A stretch of DNA of 64,000 nucleotides. Origin: an uncultured Pseudomonadales bacterium. GTDB taxonomy: Bacteria > Pseudomonadota > Gammaproteobacteria > Pseudomonadales > Cellvibrionaceae. The stretch lies in the NCBI GenBank assembly GCA_947488935.1, contig CANLBN010000009.1, positions 1 to 64,000 on the forward strand, given 5' to 3'. Below the pieces are notes generated by a model. The model saw nothing but the letters and a program-made list of their open reading frames with translations, ran no database searches and was not told where the DNA came from. The position numbers were made by a program, and so were the translations under genes. Of this stretch, positions 25,732 through 36,248 are shown in pieces. The stretch's first letter is position 1. Every line of letters begins with the position of its first letter.

Positions 25732-25977
25732 ATGAAGAATGCTATTTTTAACCTATTACTTAACCTCAATGGCACTATCTGTCGCAGAGCCTATCTTGCT
25801 CTTTACATTGTTACCCTTATTATCCTTTCGGGTATATTTGCATTGTTAATCGTTAGTGTAGAAGGGACATTTACAACAGCCTTACTGGCCCTATCAGGCT
25901 TCTTTTTCAGCACCGTGCTCTCTTCTCAAATAATACCTATTTTATTACCGAGTAAGGCACCTGAGAATTCTATTTAA
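25732..25977 (+). CDS. Short DUF805-like membrane protein (probably truncated)
   Basis: An 81-residue protein with two predicted membrane helices. The beginning, FNLLLNLNGTICRRAYLALYIVTLIIL, resembles the start of DUF805 membrane proteins (a soluble strand, G-R-x-x-R-R-x-Y/F, then a helix), but full-length family members have about four helices and 110-150 residues. It may be a truncated or divergent member. Its end overlaps the 3' end of the convergent dadA-like gene by 4 bp. An AAGG SD instead serves an ATG at 25721 that encodes a four-residue peptide whose TGA overlaps this start. Confidence 0.5.
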   Translation: MKNAIFNLLLNLNGTICRRAYLALYIVTLIILSGIFALLIVSVEGTFTTALLALSGFFFSTVLSSQIIPILLPSKAPENSI

Positions 25978-27224
25978 AAACGATTAGCTAAATAAGGACT
26001 TGGATCAAAAGGTTGTGGAGTATTACTAATATAACCCCCTATCAACGTTGCCGTCGCTAATGAATGTGACCAACCCAACATACCATGCCCAGTATTTAAT
26101 AGCAGATTCTCATATTTTGTTTTACCTACAATAGGCAAGCTATCGGGCGTTGCTGGACGCAAACCACACCATTGATCGAGTACAGTATCGTAATCGCCTA
26201 TTGTTGGCATAAATGCTTTAGCCGCTGTTAACATATCTTTAATTCTTTGTGGCTTTACCCGAGTAGAATAACCCGAAAACTCTGCAAAACCTGCAATCCG
26301 TAACCTACCACCCAGCTTACAAAATACCATCCTATTTTTAAGATCAGTTATAGATGCATCAACACAATGTTGCGTTGCAGGGACTGTCACACTGTATCCC
26401 TTCATTGGGTATATAGGCACACTAATATCAATACACTTAAGTAAGTTAGTACTTTGCGGACCTAAGCAACTCACATACGTATCGGCGCTTAAGTTAATCG
26501 TTTTTTGTTCATCCTGTTTATTAATACATACAGACGTTATCTTTTTGGTATCGTGCTCAATCTGTATAATCTCGTGATTGCCTAATAGTTTTACATCATA
26601 ATTTTTTTGCAGATAGTGCATTAAACTACAGCAAAACTTATAGCAATCACCAGAGTCCTCTTGCTCATCCCATAACGCACCTACAACCTCTTTATTGTTG
26701 GCGAGCGCAGGGATATTTTGTATTAACTTAGAGCGAGACCATAGCTTACTATGATTATTTTTCGCTGCCTGTTCTAAAGCAACAGTATCAGAATACACAT
26801 TTAATTTTCCTGCCCCTCCTTGGTAATCAAAACTAATACCCGGCTCCCCACCCATGGAAAGGATTTTATTTAATTCGATTTTTGTCTGTCGCCCGAGCGT
26901 CAACATAGCTTTAGTCGATACTGCAACTTGCTTGCTAGAACACGCCGCTAAGAACTTTAAGCCCCATCTATAAAAGCCAATATCAGAGCTTGGATAAACT
27001 CTAAAAGCAGGTTCAAAGCCCAGCACTATCTTGGGCAGCTGTTTTAAAACACTAGGGTTCGCAATGGGTGTTCGGTAGTTATAGGAAAGCTGGCCACCAT
27101 TGGCAAAACTTGCTTCACCAGCGATTCCAGCCTTATCAACGATTACAACTTCATGCCCTTGTTTAGCCAGCACATAGGCACTGGTTATACCGGCAATACC
27201 TGCACCTAAAATAGCTATTTTCAC
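25974..27224 (-). CDS. dadA: D-amino acid dehydrogenase small subunit (DadA-like FAD oxidoreductase)
   Basis: A 416-residue FAD-dependent DAO-family dehydrogenase. The N-terminal dinucleotide-binding motif MKIAILGAGIAGITSAYVLA is clear. FANGGQLSYNYRTPIANP (about residue 42) and the C-terminal DQWCGLRPATPDSLPIVG plus NTGHGMLGWSHSLAT match DadA. It oxidatively deaminates D-amino acids, passing electrons to the respiratory chain. The start is GTG at 27224 with GAGAGA upstream. No alanine racemase (dadX) or Lrp-type gene is next to it, unlike the classical dadAX operon. Confidence 0.9.
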   Translation of the reverse strand: MKIAILGAGIAGITSAYVLAKQGHEVVIVDKAGIAGEASFANGGQLSYNYRTPIANPSVLKQLPKIVLGFEPAFRVYPSSDIGFYRWGLKFLAACSSKQVAVSTKAMLTLGRQTKIELNKILSMGGEPGISFDYQGGAGKLNVYSDTVALEQAAKNNHSKLWSRSKLIQNIPALANNKEVVGALWDEQEDSGDCYKFCCSLMHYLQKNYDVKLLGNHEIIQIEHDTKKITSVCINKQDEQKTINLSADTYVSCLGPQSTNLLKCIDISVPIYPMKGYSVTVPATQHCVDASITDLKNRMVFCKLGGRLRIAGFAEFSGYSTRVKPQRIKDMLTAAKAFMPTIGDYDTVLDQWCGLRPATPDSLPIVGKTKYENLLLNTGHGMLGWSHSLATATLIGGYISNTPQPFDPSPYLANRF

Positions 27225-27248
27225 TAATCCATCTCTCTCAGACGGCTC

Positions 27249-29507
27249 TCAATTTATATTCTCACACGCTTTTTTATTAAACAAAAACTCTTTCTTTATG
27301 TCAAAATTACCGAGATATAGAGAAACAAAATATCCATTATTTAAGTTCGAGAATAACTTTCGCTTCAGCAGCAACTTTCTATTTTTATATACTTTAGCCA
27401 AGCTTTTCATACTCTCTTCAGAAGCCACCTCCTGCAAATTAAGGGCAATATCGTCTATGCTTTTCCTATGTAAGAAATAGAAATGTCTCCCCTCAGAAAA
27501 AATTGCATCGAACCTCTTATCTTTAGCGACACAGTAATTCTCTCTTTTTTGTCGCTGCTTAAATTTTTCAATTAAGGAAAACCCCGTTGACTCAGAAGGG
27601 TTTTTCTCATAGTGTTCAATATAATTATAAAATGAGCTCCCTCTGCAATAAGATTTTCTATTGAACCGTAAACCATAACGCTTTTGAGATGATTTAATTA
27701 AATCACAAGCAAGACCTGTATTAAAATAAGCCGATGACTTTTGCTTACCAGTAGAACTTACTGAATCTATTATCTTTCTAAATGACTCAAGAGCCCTTCC
27801 TTTATCACCTATTTTTAACGAGGCTAATGCAAAGTTATTCAATATTTCGTAGTTCTCACTATCAATATGAGTAGCTTCTTTAAATTTTTGATTAGCTAAT
27901 TTATAATTTTTTCTTTTATAAAGGCTCTTACCTTCTAGATTTAGCTCTTCGGCCATAGATCTACGGATACTATCCCCTGGAAAGGTTAGTCGTTTTTTTA
28001 TTTCAACCCTATCTTCGGCCGATAGATTACTATTAGAGAATCTTTTTAGCCAATCTATAGGGTATTCAATATTCACCGCCCTATGACCTTGTTTATTTTC
28101 AACATCAAAGAATATTGAAGCCCCACTATCTAGTAACAGATTAATTAAATTTTTATCTGCATACCTTACTGCATAATGGAGTGGTGACATATTGGCAGTT
28201 CTAAGTGTATACCTACAGTGATCGGCAGGGATTATTGTGCCAGTATTTATATTAGCACCAGAGTCAATAAGTAACTTTGCAGATTCATAGTTATTTTGTT
28301 GAGCCGCATACATAAGTGGTGTTTTATTAAAATTATTTTTAGTATTGGGATCGAAACCTACTTCTAACAAATAAGCCAATGCTTCGGGGTAATTCATCGC
28401 TATATTTAATATACTATCTCTATTGCTGTACCAATCTCCTTTGATCGTTGCCCTATTGATAGAGTTGATATTAATCTGTTTTATTTCTTCAATAGGTTTT
28501 CTATGTAATATTGCTATTCTTAATTCAATTTCTTCCTTTGTCTCAAAAGGCTCGTAAAGACCAAACCACAACCCTGAACTGACTGCATAAGTGAGTGCAT
28601 AGTGAGCAATTTTTCTTGATTTTTCTTCATCCCAGTCAAAATTTCTTTTATAAAAATCAACTAAATCATTTAACACTATCGGAAACTTATCTTCATATTG
28701 AGAAAAAGCTTTAAATTCACTCAGGCCCTCTAAAGACCATATTTTTAGGTTTTTTAAGTCGTTCCCATAACTATTACCGTTGTATCTTGTTTTAATTTTA
28801 GGCTCTAAACGCGGAACATATAATAGTCGCTCAAACTCCTGATCAACTCTTATTTTGCCTCGGGTATGTGATTTTAATGTTCCGCAATTACCTGCTCCTC
28901 CTCTTAATTCGCCTATTAACCCCCGCAATTCTTTCAAAGAGGACTGTATAGATAAAAAACTACCGTCAGCTTCTATTTTTTTTATTTGTTCCTTCGACGG
29001 CTTTTTTTTAACTGTGCATAAATGTTCCCAACCTGCATCTTCTTTCAGCTCATAAAATTGGTCAGAATCATCATTTTCTGTGAGAGCATAATATCTTCCT
29101 TCGTTCGAGGATAAAAGAACAGAATTATCCCCAGAAGGTGGGGACAAACCAAGCAAGGCATCATAAAAATCTAGCTGCTCTCTTTTAAGCGGAAAAGGAG
29201 TTTTAGATGCTAAAATCTGATAAGTTTCACATGCACCACCACAGCCAGGATGTGAATAAGTAGTTATATAAATTAACTCTCCATTTATTTTGACTTTAGC
29301 TTCAAATGCATATTTAAATAGCCTATGAAAATCCGACTTATCGATATTATTACTCCAAATGCTCTTTTCACGGCTAACTAAAATCTCACAAATAGGGGAA
29401 TTATTAACTTCTAATTCTGGCTGAAACCATGATTTTGAAAGATCGGCTGCCTCGATAGGAAATGAAATTAATAAAGCTATTAGGGTTAACAATCCATATC
29501 TACTCAT
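27249..29507 (-). CDS. Exported ankyrin-repeat / TPR protein, unknown function
   Basis: A 752-residue protein with a signal peptide (MSRYGLLTLIALLISFPIEA), so probably periplasmic or secreted. The N-terminal 350 residues match no family I recognise; Cys pairs such as CGGACET are present. Ankyrin repeats lie around residues 365-480 (NKTPLMYAAQQNNYESAKLL; MSPLHYAVRYADKNLINLLL). A TPR-like helical part covers about 530-610 (KRKNYKLANQKFKEATHIDS; NYEILNNFALASLKIGD). The gene is more AT-rich than its neighbours and sits at the edge of the material separating mutS from pncC, consistent with acquisition. A role in protein binding is likely; nothing more specific can be said. Confidence 0.75.
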   Translation of the reverse strand: MSRYGLLTLIALLISFPIEAADLSKSWFQPELEVNNSPICEILVSREKSIWSNNIDKSDFHRLFKYAFEAKVKINGELIYITTYSHPGCGGACETYQILASKTPFPLKREQLDFYDALLGLSPPSGDNSVLLSSNEGRYYALTENDDSDQFYELKEDAGWEHLCTVKKKPSKEQIKKIEADGSFLSIQSSLKELRGLIGELRGGAGNCGTLKSHTRGKIRVDQEFERLLYVPRLEPKIKTRYNGNSYGNDLKNLKIWSLEGLSEFKAFSQYEDKFPIVLNDLVDFYKRNFDWDEEKSRKIAHYALTYAVSSGLWFGLYEPFETKEEIELRIAILHRKPIEEIKQININSINRATIKGDWYSNRDSILNIAMNYPEALAYLLEVGFDPNTKNNFNKTPLMYAAQQNNYESAKLLIDSGANINTGTIIPADHCRYTLRTANMSPLHYAVRYADKNLINLLLDSGASIFFDVENKQGHRAVNIEYPIDWLKRFSNSNLSAEDRVEIKKRLTFPGDSIRRSMAEELNLEGKSLYKRKNYKLANQKFKEATHIDSENYEILNNFALASLKIGDKGRALESFRKIIDSVSSTGKQKSSAYFNTGLACDLIKSSQKRYGLRFNRKSYCRGSSFYNYIEHYEKNPSESTGFSLIEKFKQRQKRENYCVAKDKRFDAIFSEGRHFYFLHRKSIDDIALNLQEVASEESMKSLAKVYKNRKLLLKRKLFSNLNNGYFVSLYLGNFDIKKEFLFNKKACENIN

Positions 29508-29792
29508 TGTTGATTACTCTATTTTAATGATTTGAAAAATTACAAACTGACCTTTAAGCTATCTATTCCATGGCACTTAAACCCATAATAACAGCCGGCC
29601 ATTTCCTTTGTATAACTTACTCAACAGTTTTAATCATAACATTCCATGTAAACTTATAACCTGTTCAACTACACGCCTTTTCATACAAATCCATTGCCTA
29701 CTACTGGTCTCAACGCGTAAAATGGCTCGCTTACTACGACTCTATGATACCTCTACATTCTACTATTTATTAAAGAATAATAAGCCATTTCT

Positions 29793-32480
29793 ATGACAAC
29801 ACCTAAACCCAGTCCTGATCACACACCCATGATGCAACAGTACCTAAAAATTAAGGTTGAGCACCCTGATGAAATAGTGTTTTATCGCATGGGAGATTTT
29901 TACGAGTTGTTTTTTGATGATGCTAAAGAGGTATCTGAGCTACTCGATATTACGCTGACTGCTCGTGGTAAATCTGGCGGTGAGCCTATACCCATGGCAG
30001 GTGTACCTTACCATGCTGCTGAGGGTTACTTAGCCAAATTGGTTCAACAGGGAAAATCCGTTGCTATTTGCGAGCAAGTGGGCGACCCAGCCACCAGCAA
30101 AGGCCCTGTTGAGCGAAAAGTTATGCGTGTAGTTACACCAGGCACGATAACCGACGAAGCATTAATGCAAGCCGGTCGCGACAATCTATTGGTTTGTGTG
30201 AATTATGAGCCGCAAAAAGACTGTTTCGGTATTGCCAGTTTAGACATTGGTAGCGGCCGCTTTGATATTATTGAAATCATTGGCGAAGATGCATTAGTTG
30301 CCGAACTAGAACGCCTTAACCCCGCTGAACTTTTATTAACTCAAGCACTTGAAAATCAACAGTTTTCTGATATTTACACCAGTGTCAGGCACAGAGCACC
30401 TTGGGAATTTGAACTAGATACTGCCGAGCGCTTGTTGTGCGAGCAATTTGCGACAAAGAGCCTACAGGCCTTTGGTTGTGAAGAACTACCTATCGCTTTG
30501 GGCGCCGCAGGTTGTGTATTGGCCTACGCACAAGAGACTCAACGTGCATCGCTGCCGCATATTACTCGAATACAAGTAGAAGACCGCGATGAAGCCGTCA
30601 CTATGGATGCAGCGACTCGCCGGAACCTGGAAATTGACACTAATCTTACGGGTGGCGAAACTAACACCTTATTTGAGCTATTAAATACTACGGCCACTTC
30701 CATGGGTAGCCGCTTATTATGTCGCTGGCTAAATAGACCTTTACGCCAAAAGCACATACTCGAGCAGCGCCAGCATGCAATCAGCACCTTATTGCAAGAT
30801 TATCGTTTCGAGGCACTCAAAGCGCCACTCAAAGTCATTGGAGATTTAGAGCGCATATTAGGTCGCATTGCTCTACGCTCTGCTCGCCCAAGAGATTTAT
30901 CCCGCCTGTGTTTATCTCTTGCCGTCTACCCTCAAATTCAAAGCTTACTGACAGAATTTTCGACGGAACTAAATACATCGGTTAAATTAACACAGCTATC
31001 TGACGACATTAGTACCTTTCCTGAACTAGTCGATTTACTCAGTAAAGCCATTATAGAAAGCCCACCCGTCGTGATCCGCGATGGCGGAGTTATCGCAGAA
31101 GGTTACGATAGTGAACTCGATGAACTCAGAAACTTAAGTAGTAATGCCGGTCAGTTTTTGATTGATTTAGAAACACGCGAAAAAGAACGCACGGGCATTA
31201 ATACCTTAAAAGTCGGTTATAACCGTGTGCATGGCTACTATATCGAAATTAGCCGTGCACAATCGGATAATGCTCCAATAGATTATATTCGCAGGCAAAC
31301 TCTCAAGAATGCTGAGCGTTTTATCACACCAGAATTAAAAGAATTCGAGGATAAAGCACTCTCTGCCAAAAGCCGTGCACTAAGCCGAGAAAAGTCCTTA
31401 TATGAAGCGCTGATTGAAAAAATAAATGAGCACTTACACACCCTGCAAGTCTCTGCTAATGGAGTCTCTGAACTCGATGTACTGAATACTTTGGCTGAAC
31501 GTGCCGACGCTCTCGACCTTTGCTGCCCTCAACTGAGTGATAAACGAGGTATAGCAATAGAGGCTGGCCGCCACCCTGTGGTTGAGCAAGTACTACAAAA
31601 GAATTTAAACAATACCACGCCCTTTGTACCCAACGATGTTGTACTGGGTGAGGCAGCAAACGCAGATATCTCGCGCAATATGTTAATTATTACTGGCCCC
31701 AATATGGGTGGTAAATCAACCTATATGCGCCAAACAGCATTGATTACACTACTTGCGCATACCGGCAGTTTTGTACCAGCGCAACAAGCATGTATTGGTA
31801 TTGTCGATCGTATTTTTACACGTATTGGCTCCTCCGATGATCTCGCCGGTGGGCGCTCCACTTTTATGGTAGAAATGACCGAAACCGCTAATATTTTACA
31901 AAATGCCACTGAACGTAGTTTGGTATTAATGGATGAGATTGGCCGCGGAACAAGTACCTTTGATGGACTCTCCCTTGCCTGGGCATGTGCGCACTATTTG
32001 GCGAAAGATATAAAAGCGCTCTGCTTGTTTGCCACACACTATTTTGAGATTACTAGTCTACCCGAACAGTGCCAAGGCGTGTACAACATGCATTTATCGG
32101 CCACTGAGCATAACGATAATATTGTATTTTTGTACCATATAGAGGAAGGTCCTGCGAGCCAGAGCTATGGCTTACAAGTTGCCAAACTAGCGGGAATACC
32201 CCATATCGTCATAGATGAAGCGAGTCATCAATTACATTTACTTGAGAGCGGCAAACACCCCCACAGCAACACTCGGCCAGAAGATCAACAAAAGAAAAAC
32301 CATACTAATGCTACCACTAGTCATACACAGCTACAGCAAACGCAACACCCTGAGCAAGCCGAGCTTTTTGTCAATGCGACAAACCCTGCGATAGAAGCCC
32401 TAGAAAAAGTCGATGCCGATGATTTAAGCCCTAAACAAGCCTTAGAATTAATTTATCATTTAAAAGAATTAGCAAAATAA
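29793..32480 (+). CDS. mutS: DNA mismatch repair protein MutS
   Basis: An 895-residue MutS, which recognises mispairs and starts repair with MutL. Domain I carries [10 protein letters not shown] with the mismatch-probing Phe-X-Glu. The core/clamp region is present, and the C-terminal ATPase shows Walker [15 protein letters not shown] (about residue 635), [16 protein letters not shown] and [16 protein letters not shown], followed by [10 protein letters not shown] Gln/His/Asn-rich linker (about 825-860) precedes the short C-terminal dimerisation segment. Slightly longer than E. coli MutS because of this linker. Next gene is fdxA, as in Pseudomonas. Confidence 0.98.
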   Translation: MTTPKPSPDHTPMMQQYLKIKVEHPDEIVFYRMGDFYELFFDDAKEVSELLDITLTARGKSGGEPIPMAGVPYHAAEGYLAKLVQQGKSVAICEQVGDPATSKGPVERKVMRVVTPGTITDEALMQAGRDNLLVCVNYEPQKDCFGIASLDIGSGRFDIIEIIGEDALVAELERLNPAELLLTQALENQQFSDIYTSVRHRAPWEFELDTAERLLCEQFATKSLQAFGCEELPIALGAAGCVLAYAQETQRASLPHITRIQVEDRDEAVTMDAATRRNLEIDTNLTGGETNTLFELLNTTATSMGSRLLCRWLNRPLRQKHILEQRQHAISTLLQDYRFEALKAPLKVIGDLERILGRIALRSARPRDLSRLCLSLAVYPQIQSLLTEFSTELNTSVKLTQLSDDISTFPELVDLLSKAIIESPPVVIRDGGVIAEGYDSELDELRNLSSNAGQFLIDLETREKERTGINTLKVGYNRVHGYYIEISRAQSDNAPIDYIRRQTLKNAERFITPELKEFEDKALSAKSRALSREKSLYEALIEKINEHLHTLQVSANGVSELDVLNTLAERADALDLCCPQLSDKRGIAIEAGRHPVVEQVLQKNLNNTTPFVPNDVVLGEAANADISRNMLIITGPNMGGKSTYMRQTALITLLAHTGSFVPAQQACIGIVDRIFTRIGSSDDLAGGRSTFMVEMTETANILQNATERSLVLMDEIGRGTSTFDGLSLAWACAHYLAKDIKALCLFATHYFEITSLPEQCQGVYNMHLSATEHNDNIVFLYHIEEGPASQSYGLQVAKLAGIPHIVIDEASHQLHLLESGKHPHSNTRPEDQQKKNHTNATTSHTQLQQTQHPEQAELFVNATNPAIEALEKVDADDLSPKQALELIYHLKELAK

Positions 32481-32656
32481 ACTATTCCTTACTATTATTG
32501 TGTTGATTGGGTTTATACACCGATAAAAAAGCTGTTAGAATGCCTGCCTTAATTGAAGCATTAATTTTTTATATTAGTAACATATTCCTTATAGCTTTAA
32601 GCTTATAATAATTTGTTATTTAGAGTCGAACGTAAGATCAGAGGAGCTGTGTCACT

Positions 32657-32980
32657 ATGACATTTGTTGTTGGCGATAATTGTATTAAATGTAAACATAC
32701 TGACTGTGTTGAAGTATGTCCCGTTGACTGCTTCTACGAAGGCCCAAACTTTCTCGTCATTCATCCCGACGAATGTATTGATTGCGCACTGTGTGAGCCA
32801 GAATGTCCTGTTGATGCTATCTTTTCTGAAGATGAATTACCCGAAGGGCAAGAAACCTTCTTGGAACTCAATGCTGAACTCGCTGAAGTTTGGCCGAATA
32901 TTACTGAAAAAATTGATGCTCCAGAAGATGCAGAAGAATGGGATGGTGTAGAAGATAAGTTACAGTATCTAGAGCGCTAG
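32657..32980 (+). CDS. fdxA: 7Fe ferredoxin (FdxA)
   Basis: A 107-residue ferredoxin with one [3Fe-4S] and one [4Fe-4S] cluster expected: Cys pattern [18 protein letters not shown] near residues 9-25 and [16 protein letters not shown] near 40-55, then an acidic helical C-terminus typical of the Azotobacter FdI/FdxA family. A cytosolic electron carrier of unknown partner. It lies between mutS and convergent rpoS, the conserved order in pseudomonads. GAGGAG lies upstream of the ATG. Confidence 0.97.
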   Translation: MTFVVGDNCIKCKHTDCVEVCPVDCFYEGPNFLVIHPDECIDCALCEPECPVDAIFSEDELPEGQETFLELNAELAEVWPNITEKIDAPEDAEEWDGVEDKLQYLER

Positions 32981-33016
32981 ATACCTTCTTATTAGAAATA
33001 CTTTTTTGTATTTCGC

Positions 33017-33060
33017 AGCCATAAAAAAGCCTTGTTTTTTAACAAGGCTTTTTTATGGCT
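33017..33060. terminator. Bidirectional intrinsic terminator between fdxA and rpoS
   Basis: A perfect 20-bp inverted repeat (33017-33036 and 33041-33060) around a TTTT loop. The G/C-rich core AAGCCTTGTT/AACAAGGCTT is flanked by A and T runs on both sides, so it can stop transcription from fdxA (plus) and rpoS (minus). Confidence 0.9.
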
Positions 33061-33087
33061 GTTATATTAATGTACTGTAAATAAGAA

Positions 33088-34095
33088 TTACATCATACTA
33101 AATAAGCTTTCGCTATCAAGCCCTTCGGCACGCATAATATCTCGTAGGCGTTTCAATGCTTCGACTTGTATTTGTCGTACACGCTCACGCGTTAGGCCAA
33201 TTTCACGCCCTACTTCTTCAAGCGTACTAATTTCGTGACCTCTTAGACCAAAGCGACGACAAAGCACTTCGCGTTGCTTCTCAGTCAGTTCTGTTAACCA
33301 ACTATCAATACTATTATTTAAATCACTATTTTGTAACAACGTCATTGGATCTGATGCTTGGTGATCGGGGATCGTGTCACATAGTGTTTTATCGCCATTG
33401 ACACCGATGGTGGCATCAATTGAATTAACACGTTCATTAAGACCCAACATTTTTTCAACATCGGCGGTTGGTTTTTCTAACAGGTTAGCAATTTCTTCTG
33501 GCGAGGGCTCATGATCGAGTTTTTGCGAAAGCTCACGAGCTGCACGAAGATAAACATTTAGCTCTTTAACAACATGAATAGGCAGCCTAATCGTGCGGGT
33601 CTGGTTCATAATCGCACGTTCTATAGTTTGGCGAATCCACCATGTTGCATAGGTCGAGAAGCGAAAACCACGCTCAGGGTCAAATTTTTCAACGGCTCGA
33701 ATAAGGCCAAGATTGCCTTCTTCAATTAAATCTAATAGCGCTAACCCTCGGTTAACGTAACGGCGCGAGATCTTGACCACCAAACGTAAATTACTTTCTA
33801 TCATTCGTTTACGTGCAGCCTCTTCACCCTTAAGCGCCTTACGTGCAAAGTACACTTCTTCCTCTGCACTCAGCAATGGTGAAAAACCAATCTCATTTAA
33901 ATACAGTTGTGTGGCATCTAGTGTTTTTTGTACTTTCTCAGGGTCGGCAGCCTTAGCCTTAGCTTTTTTCTTTTTGGCTACTGGCTTTTCAATAACGTTA
34001 TCACTATTGCTGTCTATATCCATCGCTGCATGGATATGATCATCGCACTCATTCAAGTCTGCTTTTAGGATCTGTTGCGCTGCCATTATCGTCAT
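33088..34095 (-). CDS. rpoS: RNA polymerase sigma factor RpoS
   Basis: A 335-residue stationary-phase sigma factor. Seen: region 1.2 ([20 protein letters not shown]), region 2 ([54 protein letters not shown]), region 3 and region 4 ([28 protein letters not shown]). The N-terminus (to about residue 55) is Lys/Ala-rich and variable, as in other RpoS proteins. Located after nlpD, whose coding region usually contains the rpoS promoter. ATG at 34095 or 34086. Confidence 0.98.
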   Translation of the reverse strand: MTIMAAQQILKADLNECDDHIHAAMDIDSNSDNVIEKPVAKKKKAKAKAADPEKVQKTLDATQLYLNEIGFSPLLSAEEEVYFARKALKGEEAARKRMIESNLRLVVKISRRYVNRGLALLDLIEEGNLGLIRAVEKFDPERGFRFSTYATWWIRQTIERAIMNQTRTIRLPIHVVKELNVYLRAARELSQKLDHEPSPEEIANLLEKPTADVEKMLGLNERVNSIDATIGVNGDKTLCDTIPDHQASDPMTLLQNSDLNNSIDSWLTELTEKQREVLCRRFGLRGHEISTLEEVGREIGLTRERVRQIQVEALKRLRDIMRAEGLDSESLFSMM

Positions 34096-34250
34096 CTCTT
34101 ATGTAGGTTAGCCTTTACCCAGCTATCACTCGAACATTGCTGGAAATACTTATTTGAGAAATCAACCCTCTTCGGTCAAGAGGAGCATCATCGATGCTTG
34201 TAATTGGGTTATCGGTCATCTTCTCAAACAGTTTAGCTTTTTCTTTAATT

Positions 34251-35162
34251 TTATCTTCTAGGCAACAATGGCAGGGGGTCAATTGGCTTTCCATCTCGCC
34301 GAATTTGAAAGTGCAATCTCGGCTTTGCCTTTGTACCTACTCCTGTAGAACCTATATCTGCTATTCGTTGGCCTACCTTTACAAAATCTCCTTCGCTCAC
34401 TCGTAATTGATTATTGTGAGCATAGGCACTTAAGTAGATTTCATTATGTTTAATAATGATTAATTTACCGTAACCTCTCAAGCCGCTACCTGCGTAAACA
34501 ACCTTACCGGAAGCTGCTGCATTGACAGACTCCCCCTTTTTGCCGTCGATATCAATACCCCTTCGCAAGCCTTTTTGCCGATGAAAGTTAGTGGTTACTA
34601 TTCCATTTGCAGGCCATCGCCATCTCAAAGGGCCTGAGTTTTTAGAGCTAGAAGGTGATGGCTTTAACGTTTTTGATTTTTTTTCTGAACGAGTGCTGGC
34701 AATTTGCTTTTTTGGGGCTATAGTCTGCGCCGGTTTAGTTTTACGTTGATTCTGAGAAGGTTTTTTGACTGTATTGTGCACCCGAGAAGAAGAGTTATTC
34801 GTTGTTTTAGGGCGGCTAACAATAGCTTTTGATCGATATTTGGGACTGACTTTATCACTCAGAAAAATAGATTGCCCTGGGAAGATTTGGTAACCCGAAT
34901 TAATACCATTTGCACGGGCAAGCTTTTTATAATCTAAACCGTAACGCCAAGCAATTGAGTAGAGCGTATCCCCAGGTGCCACTACATGTTGTGATATTTT
35001 TGTTGAGGGTGGTGGTATTCGACTAGATACAGGGGCTTGATGTGGTACAGAAAGACAAGAGGACAAAAACATCGAAGTGATCAAAATAACAAACACTTTG
35101 AAATACTGACCATCAAAGTAATCACAAAGTTCATTTTTAAATTTATTATTTTTAGAGATCAT
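34251..35162 (-). CDS. nlpD: NlpD-type lipoprotein, LysM and degenerate M23 domains
   Basis: A 303-residue envelope lipoprotein. A hydrophobic stretch ends in lipobox LSSC (about residue 36). LysM (HVVAPGDTLYSIAWRYGLDY) covers about 60-105. A Lys/Ser/Pro-rich linker follows, then a LytM/M23 domain (about 200-300). In that domain the zinc-binding H is replaced (GLRRGIDIDGKKGE) while RLHFQIRRDGKPIDP is kept, as in NlpD activators of the amidase AmiC during cell separation. The stretch before the hydrophobic segment is longer than usual, so the true start could lie downstream. It lies upstream of rpoS in the standard order. Confidence 0.93.
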   Translation of the reverse strand: MISKNNKFKNELCDYFDGQYFKVFVILITSMFLSSCLSVPHQAPVSSRIPPPSTKISQHVVAPGDTLYSIAWRYGLDYKKLARANGINSGYQIFPGQSIFLSDKVSPKYRSKAIVSRPKTTNNSSSRVHNTVKKPSQNQRKTKPAQTIAPKKQIASTRSEKKSKTLKPSPSSSKNSGPLRWRWPANGIVTTNFHRQKGLRRGIDIDGKKGESVNAAASGKVVYAGSGLRGYGKLIIIKHNEIYLSAYAHNNQLRVSEGDFVKVGQRIADIGSTGVGTKAKPRLHFQIRRDGKPIDPLPLLPRR

Positions 35163-35297
35163 TTTTTAACCATACATATAACTTCTAGTTATCAATCATG
35201 CTAATTTATGCTAAATAACTCTAAATTATTTATAAGAAAAACTAAAAATTCTTATAAATTAATGCTTTTATCCGACATAGTCATTTAAATGACTCTT

Positions 35298-36248
35298 TTA
35301 ATTCTTACCCTTTGCTAGTTTTTCTAGTAATAAAATCAACACTAAGCCGCTTAATAAACAAACAATTGCCAAGCCTAAAAAAGCAGGTTCGGCTGTTAGT
35401 TCGACATACTTTGAGGGTGTTACGTTCACTTGAACTAAGGGAATAATATCACCATGACGGTTAATCGTGGTCTCTAATACCTGCTTCCAGGGCCACAATA
35501 GGTTTAATGAACCGATTAAAAACCCCGTCAAAACAGAAAAGACAATCGATTCATAGCGTTTGAGTAATGCACTTAATACATGGCTAAAGGCCAATAAGCC
35601 CACTAAGCAACCCAAACTAAAACTCATTAATAAAATAATATCAAACTCTTCTAGGGCATGTATTAGTACTTTGTACATACCCATGAGCAATAAAATAAAA
35701 CTACCTGATATACCCGGTAGAATCATGGCACAAATAGCCACACTACCCGCTAGTAATACCATCCACCACTCGTCAGGCAGCTCGACAGGCCGTACGAGTG
35801 ATATAACAACGGCAACTACAGTCCCTGTAATAATTGCGATAATCTCCTTTATATGCCATTGCCGAATTTGTCGCACTAAATAAATAACGGATGCTATGAC
35901 CAAACCAAAAAAGAACGACCACACTAAAATAGGGTAATTATCTAAGCTAAAGCTAACGACTTTGGCTAATGAAATAATGCTAAAAATAATCCCTAAGAAG
36001 AGTGTCAGTAAAAACCGTCCGTCGATCTCCTTCCAAAACGCCATTGGACCCTGTTTGAAAAGGGTCAGTAATGCCATGGGTGTTAAGGATTTAAGGGCAT
36101 CTAACAGACGGCCATAAATACCCGTGATAAACGCAATAGTACCGCCGGAAACACCAGGAACCACATCTGCAGCACCCATAGCGGCACCTCTTATAAAAAT
36201 ACCCACTAATTCGCGCTTACTACCCTCTCTTGTTTTAAACAGCCCCAT
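35298..36248 (-). CDS. DUF368 membrane protein, polyprenyl-phosphate transporter family
   Basis: A 316-residue polytopic protein with about 8-9 membrane segments and the duplicated DUF368 motifs GAADVVPGVSGGTIAFITG (residue 22) and CAMILPGISGSFILLLMG (about 172). Family members in Vibrio cholerae and Staphylococcus have been reported as undecaprenyl-phosphate translocases recycling the lipid carrier for wall synthesis. The ATG overlaps the pcm stop (TAATG), indicating translational coupling. This gene sits between pcm and nlpD, which is not the case in every relative. Confidence 0.9.
   Translation of the reverse strand: MGLFKTREGSKRELVGIFIRGAAMGAADVVPGVSGGTIAFITGIYGRLLDALKSLTPMALLTLFKQGPMAFWKEIDGRFLLTLFLGIIFSIISLAKVVSFSLDNYPILVWSFFFGLVIASVIYLVRQIRQWHIKEIIAIITGTVVAVVISLVRPVELPDEWWMVLLAGSVAICAMILPGISGSFILLLMGMYKVLIHALEEFDIILLMSFSLGCLVGLLAFSHVLSALLKRYESIVFSVLTGFLIGSLNLLWPWKQVLETTINRHGDIIPLVQVNVTPSKYVELTAEPAFLGLAIVCLLSGLVLILLLEKLAKGKN

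Noticed and set aside
29608..29796. 62-codon ORF directly before mutS
   Set aside because: No SD, composition unlike coding sequence, and overlap with the mutS start.
32664..32951. 95-codon ORF in the second frame of fdxA
   Set aside because: The overlapping frame encodes an intact ferredoxin with all cluster cysteines; the other is a shadow.
33017..33060. Long perfect palindrome as a mobile-element end or cruciform
   Set aside because: Its position between convergent fdxA and rpoS and its A/T runs on both sides fit a bidirectional terminator.
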